This document shows positions 9,201 to 19,306 of a stretch of DNA of 64,000 bases, piece by piece; the stretch's first letter is position 1; each line of letters begins with the position of its first letter. Location of the stretch: the NCBI RefSeq assembly GCF_000717995.1, contig NZ_JODM01000030.1, positions 1-64,000 on the forward strand. Reading direction: 5' to 3'. A program made the position numbers and the translations under genes. The notes below the pieces were generated by a model that saw only the letters and a list, made by a program, of their open reading frames with translations, was not told where the DNA came from and searched no databases. Source of the stretch: Streptomyces violaceorubidus (GTDB taxonomy: Bacteria; Actinomycetota; Actinomycetes; Streptomycetales; Streptomycetaceae).

Positions 9201-12200
9201 GCGACGACGGCGACCAGGGCGACCACCTGCTCGACGGAGGGCGGCACGGCGACGGCGACCCGTTTGCCGGGGCCGACTCCGGCCGCGCGCAGTACTGCGG
9301 CCAAGTGGTCCTTGGCCGCGGCCAGTTCGCCGTACGTCACGCTCCGGGTGGCGCCGTCGAGGGCGCATTGGGTGACGGCGGTGGCGCCCGGGTCGCGGCG
9401 GGCCGCGGCGTCGAACAGGTCGCCCAGGGTGGCCGGGGCGACCTGTTCGACGGGTTCGGGGACCCCGGACGCCAGGTCGCCGACCGGGGTGTCCGGCCGG
9501 GTGAGCAGCGCGGTGAGGTTGCGGGTGAAGGTGCGCAGGATCTCGCGGGCGCCGGTGAGCCCCAGCAGCTCGGTGTCGTGGATCAGATTGAAGCGCGGGC
9601 GGCCGTCCGGCATACGCTCCACGACGAGTGTCAGCGGGTAGTGCGGGGCGCCCTCGTTGGTGATCCCGGTGACGGCGAGGGTGTCGCCGGGTCGCCGCAG
9701 TGCGGCCACGTCGGTCGCCACGTCGAACACCACCAGGGTGTCGAAGAGCGCGCCCGCGCCGGCCCGGCGCGCGATGCGGGCCAGCGAGACGTGCTGGTGC
9801 GGCAGTACCGCGCCCTGGTGGGCCCGGACGGCGGCGAGCAGGTCCCGCGCGGTCGTGCCGGCGGCCCAGCGGGCGCGCAGGGGGATCGTGTTGATGAACA
9901 GGCCCACCATGTCCTCGATGCCGGGCACGTCCGCGTCGCGGCCCGACACCGTGGAGCCGAACACCACGTCGTCGCTGTGCAGGATGCCGCCCAGGGTGAG
10001 GGCCCAGGCGCTGTGCACGGCCACGCTCAGCGGCACACCGGCCGACCGGGCGGCCGCGTCGACGTCGGTGTCCGCCGGCACCGCGAGGTCGGCGAAGTGC
10101 GCGGAGGGCGGGTGCCCCTCGGCGATCAGCGACGGGCCGGGGAGCCCCGCCAGTTGCTCGTCCCACACCCGGTCGCTCACCTGGTCCTCGCGGGCGGCGA
10201 GACGGCGTACGTGGTCGGCGAAGCCGCCCGGCACGCGTCCGGAACCCGGCGCGTGGTATTCGGCCAGCAGGGTGCGCAGCATGGGCGGCACCGACCAGCC
10301 GTCGGCGACGATGTGGTGCACCGTCTGCACCAGGACGTGCCGGCCGGCCCCGGCGCGGACGAGGGTGTACCGCGTCAGGGGGCCGGTGGCCAGGTCGAAT
10401 CCGGCGCGGCGGTCCCGCTCGGCGAGGGCGCGGATCTCGTCGTCGGTGATGCCGGGGCGGTCCAGCGTGGTGAAGGGTGCCTCGACCCCGCTCTCCAGCA
10501 CGGCGACCACACGGCCGTCGGCCAGGGCCACGAAGCGCGCGGCGAGGTTCGGGTGGAGGGTGAGCAGGCGGGTGGCCGCCGTCGCCAGCCGGGCGGGGTC
10601 CACCTCGCCCTCCAGGGTGAGCAGTTGCTGCTCGACGTAGCTGCCGGTGGCGTCGTCGTCGTAGACGGAGTGGAAGTACAGGCCCTCCTGGAGCGGGGTC
10701 AGCGGGAGGATGTCCCGCAGCGCCGGACCGTCCAGCGCGTCGACGTCGGCCTGGGTGAGCGGGAGCGGGCGGAAGTCGCTGGGCGAGTGGCCGCCGTCCT
10801 CCAGCGCGGCAAGACCCGTGAGGGCCTCCTGGTAGTAGGCCCCGAGGGTGGCGATGTCCGCGTCGGTGAACATACCGTCGGGCCAGGAGATGGCGGTGGT
10901 CAGTTCGTGGGCGCCGCCGGGGCCGGGTTCGGCGATCGCGTTGAACTCCAGGGCACGGGGCAGGCGCATCCGCGGGTCGCGCTTCTCGCCCAGCTGCCCT
11001 GTGGCGCGGACGAGTTGCCAGTCGCCGGACGAGCCCGCGTCGAAGCGGCCCAGGTAGTTGAAGAGCACCTGGGGTGCGGGCGCGTCGAAGGCGACCTGGG
11101 CCAGATGGCGCAGGGCGCCGTAGGAGACGCCGTGGTCCGGCACGCGCGCGAGGCCGTCCTTGACCGCCTTGAGGGCGGCGGCCAGGTACTCGGGGGCGGT
11201 GGGGTCCGGGGCCGTGCCGGGGTCGACGGTCACCGGGAAGAGGGTGGTGAACCAGCCGACGGTGCGGGAGAGTTCCGGTTCGAATCCTGCGGAGGGGGCG
11301 ACGAACGCGGCCTCGCGGCCGTGGCCCTCGAGTTCGATGTGCGCGAAGGTCTGTTCCTGGCCGAGGTCGCGACGGTGGCGGGCGAGGGCGACGGCGAGCG
11401 CGGTCACCAGGACGTCGTTGACGCCCGCGTGGAACTTCGCGGGGATGTCGCCGAGGAGCGCGGCCGTGGTCCGGGCGCCGACCGTGACGGTCCGGACCCG
11501 TTCGCGCGCCACGGTGTCGTCCTCGGTGAGCGCGCGTCTGCCCAGTGGTTCGTCGGGTCCCGGCAGGGGACGACGGAAGCAGGCGCTGTCGGCGTCGAAC
11601 GCCGCGCGTTCCAGCAACTGGGTCCAGCGCCGGAACGACGTCCCCTCCGGCGGGAGTTCGACCGGCCGGCCCGAGGCGAACTGTCGCCAGGCGGTGGCCA
11701 GGTCGTCCATCAGCACCCGCCAGGACACGCCGTCGATCACCACGTGGTGGACGACGAGGGCCAGTTGCCTCGCCTCGCGGCGCCAGACGGCGCGCAGCAT
11801 CGTGCCGTTCACCGGGTCGAGTTCCCCGGTGGCCAGGGCGAGGCACGCGTCGAGCGGCCGGTCGCTCTCCTGCCAGAGGTCAACGACGGCGTCCGGGTCC
11901 GCCTCCGGGACGTCGAAGCTCCAGCGGTCACCGCGCACGAGATGGGCCCGCAGCATGGGGTGCCGACGCACGAGGGCGGCGAGAAGCGCGTCGAGGGCGT
12001 CGGCGGTCAGGTCCGCCGGGGTGCCCAGCACGACCGACTGGACGAAGCCGTCGATCGCGTCCGTGGTCTCGCCGAGCCACTGCACGACCGGTGATCCGAC
12101 GACGGTTCCGGTCGCCACGTCGCGGTGGTCCACGGCCGTGGTGTCCTCGCGGCTCGCGACCGCCGCCAGCGCTCCCACCGTGCTGTGGGTGAAGATCTGC

Positions 12201-14296
12201 CGGGCGCTCACGTAGAGGCCGGCGTCGCGCAGCGCGCCGAGCAGGGAGATCGCCAGGATGCTGTCGCCGCCCAGCCGGAAGAAGTCCTGGTCGACCCCGA
12301 CCCGGTCCAGCTGGAGCACGGCCGCGACCGCCGCGCACACCGTCCGCTCCTCGTCGGTGGTGGGCGGGACGACACCGGCCGTGGTGATCACGGGTTCGGG
12401 CAGTGCGTTCCGGTCGAGCTTGCCGTGCGCGGTGAGCGGGAACTCGGTCATCACGACGACGTGGGTGGGCACCATGTACTCCACCATGTGCTCGCCGGCC
12501 CACGCCCTGACGTCGTCCGCGCGCAGGTTCTGGTGGCCGGCCACCGGGATGACGTATCCCACCAGGTAGGTGCCGCCCGCCGTGTTCTTCTTCGCGACGA
12601 CGCAGGTGTGGCGCACCTGGGGGTGTTCGGCGAGTCCGGTCTCGACGTCCTCGATCTCCAGGCGCATGCCGCGGATCTTGATCTGGTTGTCGGCGCGGCC
12701 GAGGAAGTCGAGCGAGCCGTCGGGGGCGAAGCGCGCGAGGTCGCCGGTCCGGTACAGCCGGGAGCCGTCATGTGTGAAGGGGTTCGCCACGAACCGGGAG
12801 GCCGTCAGGCCCGGCGCGTTCACATAGCCGCGCCCCAGCAGCAGTCCCCCCGCGTACAGTTCACCGCCGACGCCGACCGGCACCGGGCGCAGTTCGTCGT
12901 CGAGGACGTAGAGCCGGGTGTTGGGGTTGGCCCGGCCGATCGACGTCGACAGGCGTTCGGCGGCCCCCCGGTAGGCGACGTGCGAGACCCCGATGGTCGT
13001 CTCGGCGGGGCCGTAGCCGTGGTACAGGGGGATGTCGAGCCGGGTGCGGAAGCGCTCGTACAGTTCGGGCGTGAGTACCTCGCCGCCGCACCAGACGTGC
13101 CGGAGGCTGTCGAGGCGAGACGAGTCCCCCGCCATCTCCAGCAGTACGTCCAGCATGGACGAGACGAGGTAGGTGAAGGTGACGCGCTGCTCGGCGATCA
13201 CGCTCAGCAGGTGGTGCGGGTCGCGTTCGCCGCCGGGGCGCAGGACCACGAGCCTGCCGCCGCTGACGAGGGGCAGGAAGATCTCGTTGATGGAGATGTC
13301 GAAGGACAGTGGCGCCTTGAACAGGGCCGCGTCGCCGGGTCCGAAGCCCAGGATCTCGTGGATCTGCCACAGCAGGCGCTCGCTGATCGCCTCGTGCCGG
13401 ATCATGGCGCCCTTGGGCCGCCCGGTCGAGCCCGAGGTGAAGATCACGTAGGCCAGGGCGTCGCCGTGGGCGGTGATCCCGGTCCCGCCGGTGGGGTGGT
13501 CGCCGAACCGCCAGTCGCCGAGGTCCACGGGCACCGCGTCCGGTTCCGTCCGGGCGTGCTCGCCCGAGGAGTTGAGCTGGAGGACGATGCCCGCGTCCTC
13601 GATGACGACGGCCCGGCGTTCGGCGGGCCAGTGCGGGTCGAGCGGGACGAACGCGCCCCCCGCCCGGAGCACGGCGAGCAGCCCGACGACCATCTCGGCG
13701 GAGCGCTCCAGACGGATGCCGACGACGTCTTCGGCGGTGAGCCCGCGGGCGAGCAGGTGGTGGGCCAACTGGGCGGAGAGTTCGTCGGTCTGGCGGTAGG
13801 TCAGGGTGCGGTGCTCGTCGACCACGGCCACGGCGTCCGGCCTCGCGCGTGCCTGTTCCTGGAACATCTCCACCAGGGTGGGGCGGACCCGGTCGGCGTC
13901 GGTGTCGTTCCACCGCGCGAGGTCCTCCAGCCGCTGTTCCGGGCCGCAGGGGCCGACGGTGCCGAGCGGACGGTCCGGGAAGTCGGCGAGGTCGTCGAGT
14001 GCGAGCTGGGCGTCGTCCGGTTCGACGTCCGCCGGCAGGGTGATGGTCCGCCCGCCCGCGCCGACGGTCCAACCGCCGGGCGCCGTACCGCCGTTGTCGG
14101 TCCAGCCGAGTACGTCGGTGAACAGGGTGCCCGCGGTGAGGTCGAGTCCGGCGGGGCCGCGGCCGGAGGCCCAGTACGCCAGGGAGACGGCGCACGCCTC
14201 GGCGATGACCTGGTCCGAGAAGTCGCCGGTGCGCCGGCGGATGCCGGTCAGGTGCCTGGGGGAAAGCCGTACGAGAGAAGCGGTCGGTTCCATCAT
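3233..14296 (-). CDS. cchH: CchH, trimodular coelichelin peptide synthetase
   Basis: A 3,687-residue NRPS. Domain order with rough residues: N-terminal extension 1-125, A1 128-640, PCP1 (Ser679), E1 735-1160 (HHVVIDG at 850), C2 1190-1610 (HHIVADG at 1327), A2 1615-2125, repetitive linker 2130-2192, PCP2 (Ser2220), E2 2265-2655 (HHLAVDA at 2391), C3 2660-3090, A3 3095-3600, PCP3 (Ser3647). There is no thioesterase. Pocket residues fit the coelichelin codes: A1 begins D-I-N (formyl-hydroxyornithine), A2 D-F-W (Thr), A3 D-M-E (hydroxyornithine). C3 is odd: HLLLWDG at 2791-2797 replaces HHxxxDG, so the catalytic second His is Leu. In coelichelin this three-module enzyme makes a tetrapeptide, implying re-use of module 1. 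Transcription probably starts at the iron box at 14339. Confidence 0.96.
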   Translation of the reverse strand: MMEPTASLVRLSPRHLTGIRRRTGDFSDQVIAEACAVSLAYWASGRGPAGLDLTAGTLFTDVLGWTDNGGTAPGGWTVGAGGRTITLPADVEPDDAQLALDDLADFPDRPLGTVGPCGPEQRLEDLARWNDTDADRVRPTLVEMFQEQARARPDAVAVVDEHRTLTYRQTDELSAQLAHHLLARGLTAEDVVGIRLERSAEMVVGLLAVLRAGGAFVPLDPHWPAERRAVVIEDAGIVLQLNSSGEHARTEPDAVPVDLGDWRFGDHPTGGTGITAHGDALAYVIFTSGSTGRPKGAMIRHEAISERLLWQIHEILGFGPGDAALFKAPLSFDISINEIFLPLVSGGRLVVLRPGGERDPHHLLSVIAEQRVTFTYLVSSMLDVLLEMAGDSSRLDSLRHVWCGGEVLTPELYERFRTRLDIPLYHGYGPAETTIGVSHVAYRGAAERLSTSIGRANPNTRLYVLDDELRPVPVGVGGELYAGGLLLGRGYVNAPGLTASRFVANPFTHDGSRLYRTGDLARFAPDGSLDFLGRADNQIKIRGMRLEIEDVETGLAEHPQVRHTCVVAKKNTAGGTYLVGYVIPVAGHQNLRADDVRAWAGEHMVEYMVPTHVVVMTEFPLTAHGKLDRNALPEPVITTAGVVPPTTDEERTVCAAVAAVLQLDRVGVDQDFFRLGGDSILAISLLGALRDAGLYVSARQIFTHSTVGALAAVASREDTTAVDHRDVATGTVVGSPVVQWLGETTDAIDGFVQSVVLGTPADLTADALDALLAALVRRHPMLRAHLVRGDRWSFDVPEADPDAVVDLWQESDRPLDACLALATGELDPVNGTMLRAVWRREARQLALVVHHVVIDGVSWRVLMDDLATAWRQFASGRPVELPPEGTSFRRWTQLLERAAFDADSACFRRPLPGPDEPLGRRALTEDDTVARERVRTVTVGARTTAALLGDIPAKFHAGVNDVLVTALAVALARHRRDLGQEQTFAHIELEGHGREAAFVAPSAGFEPELSRTVGWFTTLFPVTVDPGTAPDPTAPEYLAAALKAVKDGLARVPDHGVSYGALRHLAQVAFDAPAPQVLFNYLGRFDAGSSGDWQLVRATGQLGEKRDPRMRLPRALEFNAIAEPGPGGAHELTTAISWPDGMFTDADIATLGAYYQEALTGLAALEDGGHSPSDFRPLPLTQADVDALDGPALRDILPLTPLQEGLYFHSVYDDDATGSYVEQQLLTLEGEVDPARLATAATRLLTLHPNLAARFVALADGRVVAVLESGVEAPFTTLDRPGITDDEIRALAERDRRAGFDLATGPLTRYTLVRAGAGRHVLVQTVHHIVADGWSVPPMLRTLLAEYHAPGSGRVPGGFADHVRRLAAREDQVSDRVWDEQLAGLPGPSLIAEGHPPSAHFADLAVPADTDVDAAARSAGVPLSVAVHSAWALTLGGILHSDDVVFGSTVSGRDADVPGIEDMVGLFINTIPLRARWAAGTTARDLLAAVRAHQGAVLPHQHVSLARIARRAGAGALFDTLVVFDVATDVAALRRPGDTLAVTGITNEGAPHYPLTLVVERMPDGRPRFNLIHDTELLGLTGAREILRTFTRNLTALLTRPDTPVGDLASGVPEPVEQVAPATLGDLFDAAARRDPGATAVTQCALDGATRSVTYGELAAAKDHLAAVLRAAGVGPGKRVAVAVPPSVEQVVALVAVVAAGGAYVPLDPAYPDARLEYVLADCAPQVVLVDPERRDRFTSLLERTGVPARVLVPGEGHPPADAEPGPRARWDDPAYVIYTSGSTGRPKGVVVAHSGVVTLLARTRPAMAFGPDDVWVQFHSFSFDFAVWELWGALAHGGELLVPEYGLTRSPVDFHRLVRERGVTVLNQTPSAFHRFAEADRHAGEPLPALRRIVFGGEALDLGRLRGWVERHGTEAPELVNMYGITETTVHVTQRVLTAADFAPGAATSPIGGPVPGLVTHLLDDRLRPVPPGRVGAIYVSGDQVSLGYLGRPGLTAGRFVADPFGADGARMYHTGDLARRTLDGELEFVGRADDQVQLKGFRIEPGEVESAIRDLDGVVDAAVTVADSEDHLVAHVVGRVPADLTALLSAKLPAHMVPGRVLPVDDLPLTVNGKLDRGALTRRAAPTPPTSGGGARQGGGAREGGDARQGGDARQGGDHWERGDARDGGAPDGTARDDGASGDGDDTALAALVDIFAATLPGSDPHADTDFFTAGGDSIVAITLINRARSLGLPIAPRDVFLLRTPRALAEHLGTRTPRPVASAPVRQEDGPLPPTPIILRQRELGGSLARFAQARALAAPEGTGFGDAERAARAVVATHPALRLRLRVDHGVWSLRTEPDREVTVVRAGGSDPAGAADRAAGRLDPESGDVVAFTWLEATRTLVIAVHHLAVDAVSWLILLDDLAGAMRGADPAPQTTPYAAYARALTDRSSEATDDLAHWITTLRAPAPLPAAVNPRERTVVLAPDVSDHVTRTAPVALGLGLTELLCGALRTALTHIQPTPTDLAVDLERHGRVPARDDHDYTRTVGWFTAVAPVRLTAHTDPVAAAREVAERQPDEHAHAAYGGLRYLNPQTAPLLTARPQVLFNYLGRGGESEAPRLTGGDRGTPYAVEVNAWTDAATGSLHAAFTLAEGVPDEITGHWHHALERIAEAAATAERTAPVGPLQRGLYFQAQLTGPAGHYVAQSYFTFERRLDPDALSRAMGYVLARHPAAGAGFTVDEDGNPVQVLAAGRRLDVRTVEAATDTEADALRLGDRERGFDPGEPPLIRLTVVRLPGDRDGLLLSYHLLLWDGWSREIVLRDLFDAYEALVEGAPLDAVPAAPGFEDHTRALAAKDPAPSERFWARHLAGLSGPTLLAGPAPDLPDDLPRALVHTLTAERSDALRAAARTYGVTLNSVLTGAFGLLLGARTGRADAVFGVTVSGREGEGLADTVGVLLNTVPMWTRARPYDTVHAYLTAVQAARVEAMEHEHLGLGEIQRAAGHDTLFDNLFVLQNFLDLDAFAEMNARHGITSVRAEDSTHYPFTWVVTPGDRLTVKLEYRDHDTAGARRLLDDYLRLLDDLAARTGSREPVGSLPGPAPAPGPAARTDIGTDTVVDRFDRAADRDPRRTALVAHGSTMTFAQLRDRSRAVAGVLARRGVGPETTVGLALPRSLDSIVALFAVLRTGAAYVPLELDHPDERIAAIVADARPDAVLTVSTVAHRLSGDLDLIELDGPLPEAEPFVTFAPEDPDRLRHPAYTIYTSGSTGRPKGVVTEYAGLTNMLVNHQRRIFEPVLARHGHRTFRVAHTVSFAFDMSWEELLWLADGHEVHICDEDLRRDAPRLVAYCLEHGIDVVNVTPTYTQQLVAEGLLDDPARRPALVLLGGEAVTPALWRRLAETEGTVGYNLYGPTEYTINTLGVGTFECPDPVVGVAIDNTDVYVLDPWLRPLPDGVPGELYVTGTGIARGYLGRTAQTAHRFVACPFGVPGERMYRTGDLVVRRPDGNLMYLGRTDQQVKIRGHRVEPGEVEAAFAAHPAVRFVAAVAQPDPQVDGAHRLAAYLVLEAGADLAGVAAEVGAGLPDFLRPTHYARVDAIPLTVNGKADTKALPAARPLGALTTAGERAPRTETETTVCELFAEALDLDDDEVSAVSDFVALGGHSMLAVRLNGLLRREYGPVITIRDLFILRTPEAIARHLDDHS
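7795..7890. repeat. 18-bp tandem repeats inside cchH (A2-PCP2 linker)
   Basis: Degenerate copies of GCGCATCGCCGCCCTGCC lie end to end. In the cchH frame they encode repeats of the type GG(D/G)AR(Q/E), a flexible, charged linker between adenylation domain 2 and its carrier domain. The repeat is in frame and could expand or contract without breaking the gene. Confidence 0.85.
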
Positions 14297-14338
14297 CGAA
14301 GACTCAACGCCCCTTCCAAGGAATGAAGGCAGGCTAAC

Positions 14339-14357
14339 CTAACTTAGGCTCACCTAA
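14339..14357. promoter_or_regulatory. Iron box upstream of cchH, overlapping the cchG stop
   Basis: CTAACTTAGGCTCACCTAA matches 16 of 19 positions of the iron-box consensus. It lies 43 bp upstream of the cchH start and covers the last codons of cchG (stop at 14350-14352). cchH-cchI can thus be controlled separately from the upstream transport genes. Confidence 0.85.
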
Positions 14358-16155
14358 CACCCCGCCCGCCGCCCTCGCGCCAGGCCCGCCACAGCCGTGC
14401 GTAGCGGCCGTCCAGGGCCACCAACTCCGCGTGGGTGCCCTCCTCGACGACCCGTCCGGCGTCCAGGACGGCGATCCGGTCCGCCGCCATCGCCTGGGTC
14501 AGGCGGTGCGCCACGAACAGCGTGGTGCGGCCCGCACACGCGGCCAGCACCGCCCGCTCCAACTCGGCGGCACCCTCGCTGCCCGCCTCCGCGGTCGACT
14601 CGTCGAGGACCACCACCGGCGCCCGGCCGAGCACCAGCCGGGCCAGCGCGATCTGGGCGACCTTGGTCCCGTCCAGGCGCTCTCCGCCCTCACCCACGAG
14701 CGTGTCCAGCCCGTCGGGCAGCGCCTCCACCCACGGTCCGGCGCCCACGGTGCGCAGGGCGCCCAGGAGTTCGCCGTCGGTCGCCCGCGGCGCGGCCAGC
14801 CGCAGGTCGTCGGCGAGCGGCCCGGAGAACACGTGGGTCTCCTGGGTCAGGATGCTCACCAGGGCCCGCGCCCCCGCCTCGTCGAGTTCCGCCAGGTCGG
14901 TCCGCCCGACGCGCACCGAGCCCGCCTGCGGGGTCCCGATGCCCGCGACCAGTGCCGCCAGGGTCGTCTTGCCCGCGCCCGTCGCCCCCACGAGGGCGAG
15001 CGAGCCACCCGCCGGGATCGTCAGGTCGACGTCCCTGAGCACCGGCTCCTCGGCACCCGGGTAGGTGAACGTCAGCCCCCGCACCGTCACCGGGTACGGG
15101 CCGGCCGCCGCGCCGACGGACTCGTCGCCCACCAGCCGGTCCGCCGCGTCCTCCCCCAGCACACCGACCAGGCGGGTCAGGCTCGCGCCGGACTTCTGCG
15201 CCTCGTCGAAGGTGAACATGATGGCGCCCAGCGGGGTGAACAGACGGTGGAACAGCAGCGGGGCCGCCGACACCTCGCCCAGCGTGGCCGCGCCCGCCTC
15301 CAGCAGCGCGTAGCCCACCACGACCATGAGGGTCAGCCCGATGAACTCGGCGCGGTTCTCCCGGCCGACGAACCGGCCGAAGAACCGGAACACCTCGATG
15401 CCGAGCTCGCGCACCCGCCACGACTCGCGGGTGACCCGTTGGCGGAAGGCGTCCTCCAGCCGGTACGCCCGGACGGTGTCGATGCCGTTCAGGCCGCTGA
15501 TCAGGGCCTGCGCCCGATCGGCCTGGGCCATCCGCTGCCTGCGGTACAGCGGGGCGGACCTCGGCAGGTACCAGCGCAGGGCCAGCGCGTAGGCGGGCAG
15601 CGCGCCGGCGCCCGCCAGGCCGAGCCGCCAGTCGAGGCCGAACATGCCGGCCGTGGCGATGGCGACGAGCACTCCGGCCGAGAAGACGGTGGGTACGGCG
15701 GTGCGGATGCCCTTGGAGATCACGGCGACGTCGTCGCCGACCCGGGACAGCACGTCGCCGCGGCCCACCTGCTCGACGCGGGCACTGGGCATGGCCAGCA
15801 CCGCGCGGACGGCGCCCTCCCGGAGCCGGGCGAGCAGGTCGGCGCCCAGCCGCCCGATCAGGTACGTCGACACCGCGGTCGCCGCCGCGCCGAGCAGCGC
15901 CGCGGCGACCATCAGGGCGCCGATCACGACCAGGACGGACCGCGACCCGCCCCCGGCCACCGCGTCGACCACGCGGCCCAGCAGCAGCACCGGGAGGACC
16001 TGGAGCGCCGCCCCGGCCACCGTGGTGAGCACCGTGGCGGCCGTCAGCCACGGCACCTCGCGGCAGTGGGCCGCGACCCATCGCCCGGCCTCGCGTCCGC
16101 TCGCCGTACGCAGGACGGCCGGGGCCGCAGCGACGCGGTTGTCGGTGGTGCTCAC
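14350..16155 (-). CDS. cchG: CchG, half-ABC exporter with degenerate signature motif
   Basis: A 601-residue ABC half-transporter: a membrane domain of about 330 residues followed by a nucleotide-binding domain with intact Walker A (GATGAGKTT), Q-loop (ILTQETHVFSG), Walker B (VVVLDEST) and H-loop (FVAHRL). The signature is LDGTK in place of LSGGQ, and the D-loop is also altered (AEAG). This is the mirror image of CchI, so the two most likely form a heterodimer with one working ATP site, built from CchG Walker motifs and the CchI signature. Likely role: coelichelin export; an exporter-fold importer of the IrtAB/YbtPQ type is possible. The GTG start at 16155 is two bases after the cchF stop. Confidence 0.9.
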   Translation of the reverse strand: MSTTDNRVAAAPAVLRTASGREAGRWVAAHCREVPWLTAATVLTTVAGAALQVLPVLLLGRVVDAVAGGGSRSVLVVIGALMVAAALLGAAATAVSTYLIGRLGADLLARLREGAVRAVLAMPSARVEQVGRGDVLSRVGDDVAVISKGIRTAVPTVFSAGVLVAIATAGMFGLDWRLGLAGAGALPAYALALRWYLPRSAPLYRRQRMAQADRAQALISGLNGIDTVRAYRLEDAFRQRVTRESWRVRELGIEVFRFFGRFVGRENRAEFIGLTLMVVVGYALLEAGAATLGEVSAAPLLFHRLFTPLGAIMFTFDEAQKSGASLTRLVGVLGEDAADRLVGDESVGAAAGPYPVTVRGLTFTYPGAEEPVLRDVDLTIPAGGSLALVGATGAGKTTLAALVAGIGTPQAGSVRVGRTDLAELDEAGARALVSILTQETHVFSGPLADDLRLAAPRATDGELLGALRTVGAGPWVEALPDGLDTLVGEGGERLDGTKVAQIALARLVLGRAPVVVLDESTAEAGSEGAAELERAVLAACAGRTTLFVAHRLTQAMAADRIAVLDAGRVVEEGTHAELVALDGRYARLWRAWREGGGRGVR

Positions 16156-16157
16156 AC

Positions 16158-17210
16158 CTACCCGGCCGACTTGACGAGTTCGTCGACGGCGTACGGCATG
16201 GACAGCAGGGTGCCCTGCGAGATGGCCGCGCCGACCGCCGGGCCCTCGCTGTCCAGCAGGTAGGACACCTTGCCGTTCTTGACGGCGTCCAGATTGGTGA
16301 ACAGCTCGAACTTCTTCAACGCGTCCTGGTCCGCCTTGTCGTTGATGACGAAGACGCGGTCCACGTCGACCAGGTCGACGCGCTCGGGCGAGAGCGTGGT
16401 GTAGAAGTCGCCGCCGGCGACCTTGTCGATCCCGGTCTGGTACCGGAAGCCGATGCCGGTCACCAGCCGCCCGCGCACGTCGGTGGAGGTGAACGGGGCC
16501 ACCGAGTCCTTGTACCAGGAGAGCACCACCGCCGTCCTGTCCGCGAACTCGGGGTGCGCCTGCTTGGCCGCCTCCAGCTTGCCCTGGATGTCGGCGACCA
16601 TCTTCCGGCCCTCCTCGGCCTTGCCGAGCGCCTTGGCGATGTGCAGCGCGTTGTCCTGCCAGGGAGCGCTGAACGGCTCCTTCTCGCCCTTGGTGCGCCC
16701 CACCGTGGGCGCGATCCTGGAGAGCTTGTCGTAGGCGGCCTGGTCGATCTCAGAGTAGACCGCGACGATCAGGTCGGGGCGCAGCGCGGCGATCTTCTCG
16801 TAGTTGGGCCCCGTGTCACCGTTCTTCATGACGACCTCGGGCTCGGTGTCCCCCCACTTGTCCTTCACCCAGGGCCACTGGGTGTTGATGTCGGGGCTCT
16901 GCCCGGCCGGGTTCGGGTACTGGTCGACCATGCCGACGGGCTTGATGCCGAAGGCCAGGACGGTCTGGTCGTCGGTGTAGCCGACGGAGACGACCCGCTC
17001 GGGCGCCTTGTCGATCTCCGTCGTTCCGAACGCGTGCTCCACCGTGACCGGGAAGGCACCGGCCGCGGCCGGGGTGCCACCGCCCGCCCCGTCCGCCGGG
17101 TCGTCCGAGTCGGAACCGCATCCCGCGAGGAGTCCGACGCCGAGCACGGTCGCGGACAGGGCCGCCGCGAGTCGTCGCCAGGGCTTCGTACGCGTCGTTC
17201 TGAGGAGCAT
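16158..17210 (-). CDS. cchF: CchF, ferri-siderophore binding lipoprotein
   Basis: A 350-residue periplasmic-binding-type protein of the iron-siderophore (FepB/FhuD-like) class. The N-terminus is basic, then hydrophobic, and ends in the lipobox LLAGC (Cys31), followed by a Gly/Asp-rich linker, so it should be anchored outside the membrane. VVSVGYTDDQ and the later RPDLIVAVYS are typical of the family. It probably captures ferri-coelichelin and hands it to CchC/CchD. An iron box lies about 70 bp upstream, which suggests a promoter for cchF-cchG; the cchG start follows the stop after two bases. Confidence 0.93.
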   Translation of the reverse strand: MLLRTTRTKPWRRLAAALSATVLGVGLLAGCGSDSDDPADGAGGGTPAAAGAFPVTVEHAFGTTEIDKAPERVVSVGYTDDQTVLAFGIKPVGMVDQYPNPAGQSPDINTQWPWVKDKWGDTEPEVVMKNGDTGPNYEKIAALRPDLIVAVYSEIDQAAYDKLSRIAPTVGRTKGEKEPFSAPWQDNALHIAKALGKAEEGRKMVADIQGKLEAAKQAHPEFADRTAVVLSWYKDSVAPFTSTDVRGRLVTGIGFRYQTGIDKVAGGDFYTTLSPERVDLVDVDRVFVINDKADQDALKKFELFTNLDAVKNGKVSYLLDSEGPAVGAAISQGTLLSMPYAVDELVKSAG

Positions 17211-17281
17211 CCGGAGATCCCTTTGCTGTCGCGCCGTCCACTGCGCCCCCTCTGAGGGCAGCCAACCTTATCGCGCCCGAG

Positions 17282-17300
17282 TGAGGTTAGCCTACCCTCA
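17282..17300. promoter_or_regulatory. Iron box upstream of cchF
   Basis: TGAGGTTAGCCTACCCTCA matches the iron-box consensus at 14 of 19 positions, and its outer arms TGAGG/CCTCA are a perfect inverted repeat. It lies 71 bp upstream of cchF and directly abuts the cchE stop codon at 17301. Confidence 0.75.
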
Positions 17301-18161
17301 CTACAACAACTCGGTTGCCTTCGTGGCGAGTTCGACGTGGGTACGTCCGATCGGCACGACGAGGGGGCGGTCCCCGACCGGGTCGTCGATCACCATGGCG
17401 CGCAGCCCGAACGCCTCACGCAGCAGGTCGGCGGTGATCACGTCGCGCGGGTGGCCCTGCGCCAGGACGGCGCCCTCCTTCATGACGACCAGGTTGTCGC
17501 TGTAGCGCGTGGCCAGGTTGAGGTCGTGCAGCACCATGACCACGGTGCGACCGGACTCGTGCAGGTCGTCGACCAGGTCGAGCACGTCGACCGCGTGCGC
17601 GAGGTCCAGGTAGGTGGTGGGCTCGTCCAGCAGCAGCAGGTCGGTGCCCTGGGCCAGGGTCATCGAGATCCACACGCGCTGGCGCTGTCCGCCGGAGAGC
17701 GAGTCCACGGGACGGTCCGCGAGGTCGGACACGCCGGTCATGGCCAGCGCCCGCCGCACGACCTCGGCGTCGTCCGAGGACCACTGCCGCAGCCAGCTCT
17801 GGTGCGGGTGGCGGCCCCGGGCGACCAGGTCGGACACCGTCAGCCCCTCCGGGGCCACCGGCGCCTGGGGCAGCAGTCCGAGCTTCTTGGCCACGTCGCG
17901 GGTCCTGAGCGCGGCGATGTCCTCGCCGTCCAGCACGACCGTTCCGCCGGTCGGCCTGAGCAGCCGGGACAGGGTGCGCAGCAGGGTCGACTTGCCGCAG
18001 CCGTTCGGTCCGATGATGGTGGTGATCACCCCGGGCGGGATCGCCACGTCGAGACCGTCGATGACGGACCGGGCCCCGTACCCGACGGTGACGCCCCGGG
18101 CCGCCAGCCGTGAGGCGCCGTCACCTTCCGTTTCGGTCCCGGTGATGGACTGAACGACCAC
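17301..18161 (-). CDS. cchE: CchE, siderophore importer ATPase
   Basis: A 286-residue FepC/FhuC-type ABC ATPase with Walker A GPNGCGKST at residues 51-59, signature [13 protein letters not shown], Walker B LLLLDEPTTYLDLAH and a switch His in VLHDLNLA. It should power the CchC-CchD permease for ferri-coelichelin uptake. The GTG start at 18161 is preceded by GAGGGGG at normal spacing. It lies 38 bp after cchD in the same direction and is probably co-transcribed, although an iron-box-like half site sits just upstream of its ribosome site. Confidence 0.94.
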   Translation of the reverse strand: MVVQSITGTETEGDGASRLAARGVTVGYGARSVIDGLDVAIPPGVITTIIGPNGCGKSTLLRTLSRLLRPTGGTVVLDGEDIAALRTRDVAKKLGLLPQAPVAPEGLTVSDLVARGRHPHQSWLRQWSSDDAEVVRRALAMTGVSDLADRPVDSLSGGQRQRVWISMTLAQGTDLLLLDEPTTYLDLAHAVDVLDLVDDLHESGRTVVMVLHDLNLATRYSDNLVVMKEGAVLAQGHPRDVITADLLREAFGLRAMVIDDPVGDRPLVVPIGRTHVELATKATELL

Positions 18162-18169
18162 AAGGCCCC

Positions 18170-18188
18170 CTCGATTAGGCTCGCCTTA
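18170..18188. promoter_or_regulatory. Partial iron box directly upstream of cchE
   Basis: The segment 18175-18188, TTAGGCTCGCCTTA, matches 12 of the last 14 positions of the iron-box consensus; the remaining left five bases do not fit. It overlaps the edge of the cchE ribosome site and is only 9 bp from the GTG, too close for an ordinary promoter operator. Confidence 0.5.
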
Positions 18189-18199
18189 CTTTGTACCAG

Positions 18200-19306
18200 C
18201 TATCTGCGGTTCGCCCGCACCAGCAGATAGACGAGGAAGGGCCCGCCGACGGCGGCGGTGACCACGCCGACGGGCAGCGAGACGGGCAGCGCGGTGCGCG
18301 CGACCAGGTCGGAGCCGGTCAGCAGCAGCGCTCCCACCAAACCGGAGGCCACCAGCGGCGGGGTCGGGCACCGGGCCAGCCGCATCGCCACCTGGGGCGC
18401 CACCAGCGCGACGAACGGCACCGGTCCCGCCGCGCTCACCGCCACGCCGGCCAGCAGCACCGCGCACAGCAGCAGGACCGCGCGCACCGCGCCGTACCGG
18501 ACGCCGAGCCCGGCGGCGACCTCGTCGCCGAAGTGCAGCGGCTTGAACTGGAAGGCGACACAGGCCACGACGACCAGCAGGACGAGGGTGCACCACAGCG
18601 CGACGTGGACCTCGCCCCACGACCGGTTGTCCAGCGAGCCGACCAGCCACGCCTGGGCCCGCGCCACGTCCCGGATGTCGGCGGTGACCAGCAGCCACGT
18701 GGTGATCGCCTGCATCACGGCGTTCACCGAGATGCCGATGAGGATGAGCCGGAAGCCGTCGATCCCGCGGCGCCACGCCATGAAGTACACCAGCAGCCCG
18801 GTGCCGAGGCCGCCCGCGAGTGCCGCCGCCGACAGGCCCACAAGGTCGGTGACGGCCGTCGCGGCACCACCCGACACGGTCACCAGGAACACCGCGACCG
18901 CGTCGGCACCGCTGGTGATGCCGAGGACGTCGGGGCTGGCCAGCGGATTGCGGGCGATCGACTGCGTGAGGGCGCCGGAGACCCCGAGCGCGACGCCGAC
19001 GACGAGCCCGGCGAGGGCGCGGGGCATCCGCAGGTCCATGATCACGAACTCGTCGACCTGCTCGCCCCGGCCGAGGATCGTGGCGAGGACCCTGGGCAGG
19101 GCGATGGGGAAGTCCCCGACCCCGATCGACACGCAGAACACCAGGAAGCCCGCCACCGCCAGGAGCAGGGTGACACCCGCGATCCGGGGCCGCCACACGA
19201 ACGACACGCCGCCGAACCGCACACCGGGCGCCACCGGGGCCCGTGGGTCCGCCTTCGCCTCCACTGCCCTGCCCGCCCCGTTCGCCGTCACGTCCGCCCC
19301 GTTCAC
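18200..19306 (-). CDS. cchD: CchD, siderophore permease (FecCD family)
   Basis: A 368-residue hydrophobic protein of the FecCD/BtuC permease family. After a short cytoplasmic N-terminus come repeated membrane segments with family motifs LRMPRALAGLVVGVALGVSGALTQ and NPLASPDVLGI. It should form the ferri-coelichelin channel with CchC. The GTG at 19306 overlaps the cchC stop by 4 nt (GTGA), which fixes the start; longer readings upstream are antisense-like and lack membrane character. Part of the cchB-C-D-E run. Confidence 0.93.
   Translation of the reverse strand: MNGADVTANGAGRAVEAKADPRAPVAPGVRFGGVSFVWRPRIAGVTLLLAVAGFLVFCVSIGVGDFPIALPRVLATILGRGEQVDEFVIMDLRMPRALAGLVVGVALGVSGALTQSIARNPLASPDVLGITSGADAVAVFLVTVSGGAATAVTDLVGLSAAALAGGLGTGLLVYFMAWRRGIDGFRLILIGISVNAVMQAITTWLLVTADIRDVARAQAWLVGSLDNRSWGEVHVALWCTLVLLVVVACVAFQFKPLHFGDEVAAGLGVRYGAVRAVLLLCAVLLAGVAVSAAGPVPFVALVAPQVAMRLARCPTPPLVASGLVGALLLTGSDLVARTALPVSLPVGVVTAAVGGPFLVYLLVRANRR

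Noticed and set aside
7445..12094. Very long open frame on the plus strand opposite cchH
   Set aside because: It is the antisense frame of a high-GC gene; the translation is Gly/Arg/Val-rich with no domain, and cchH fully explains the region.
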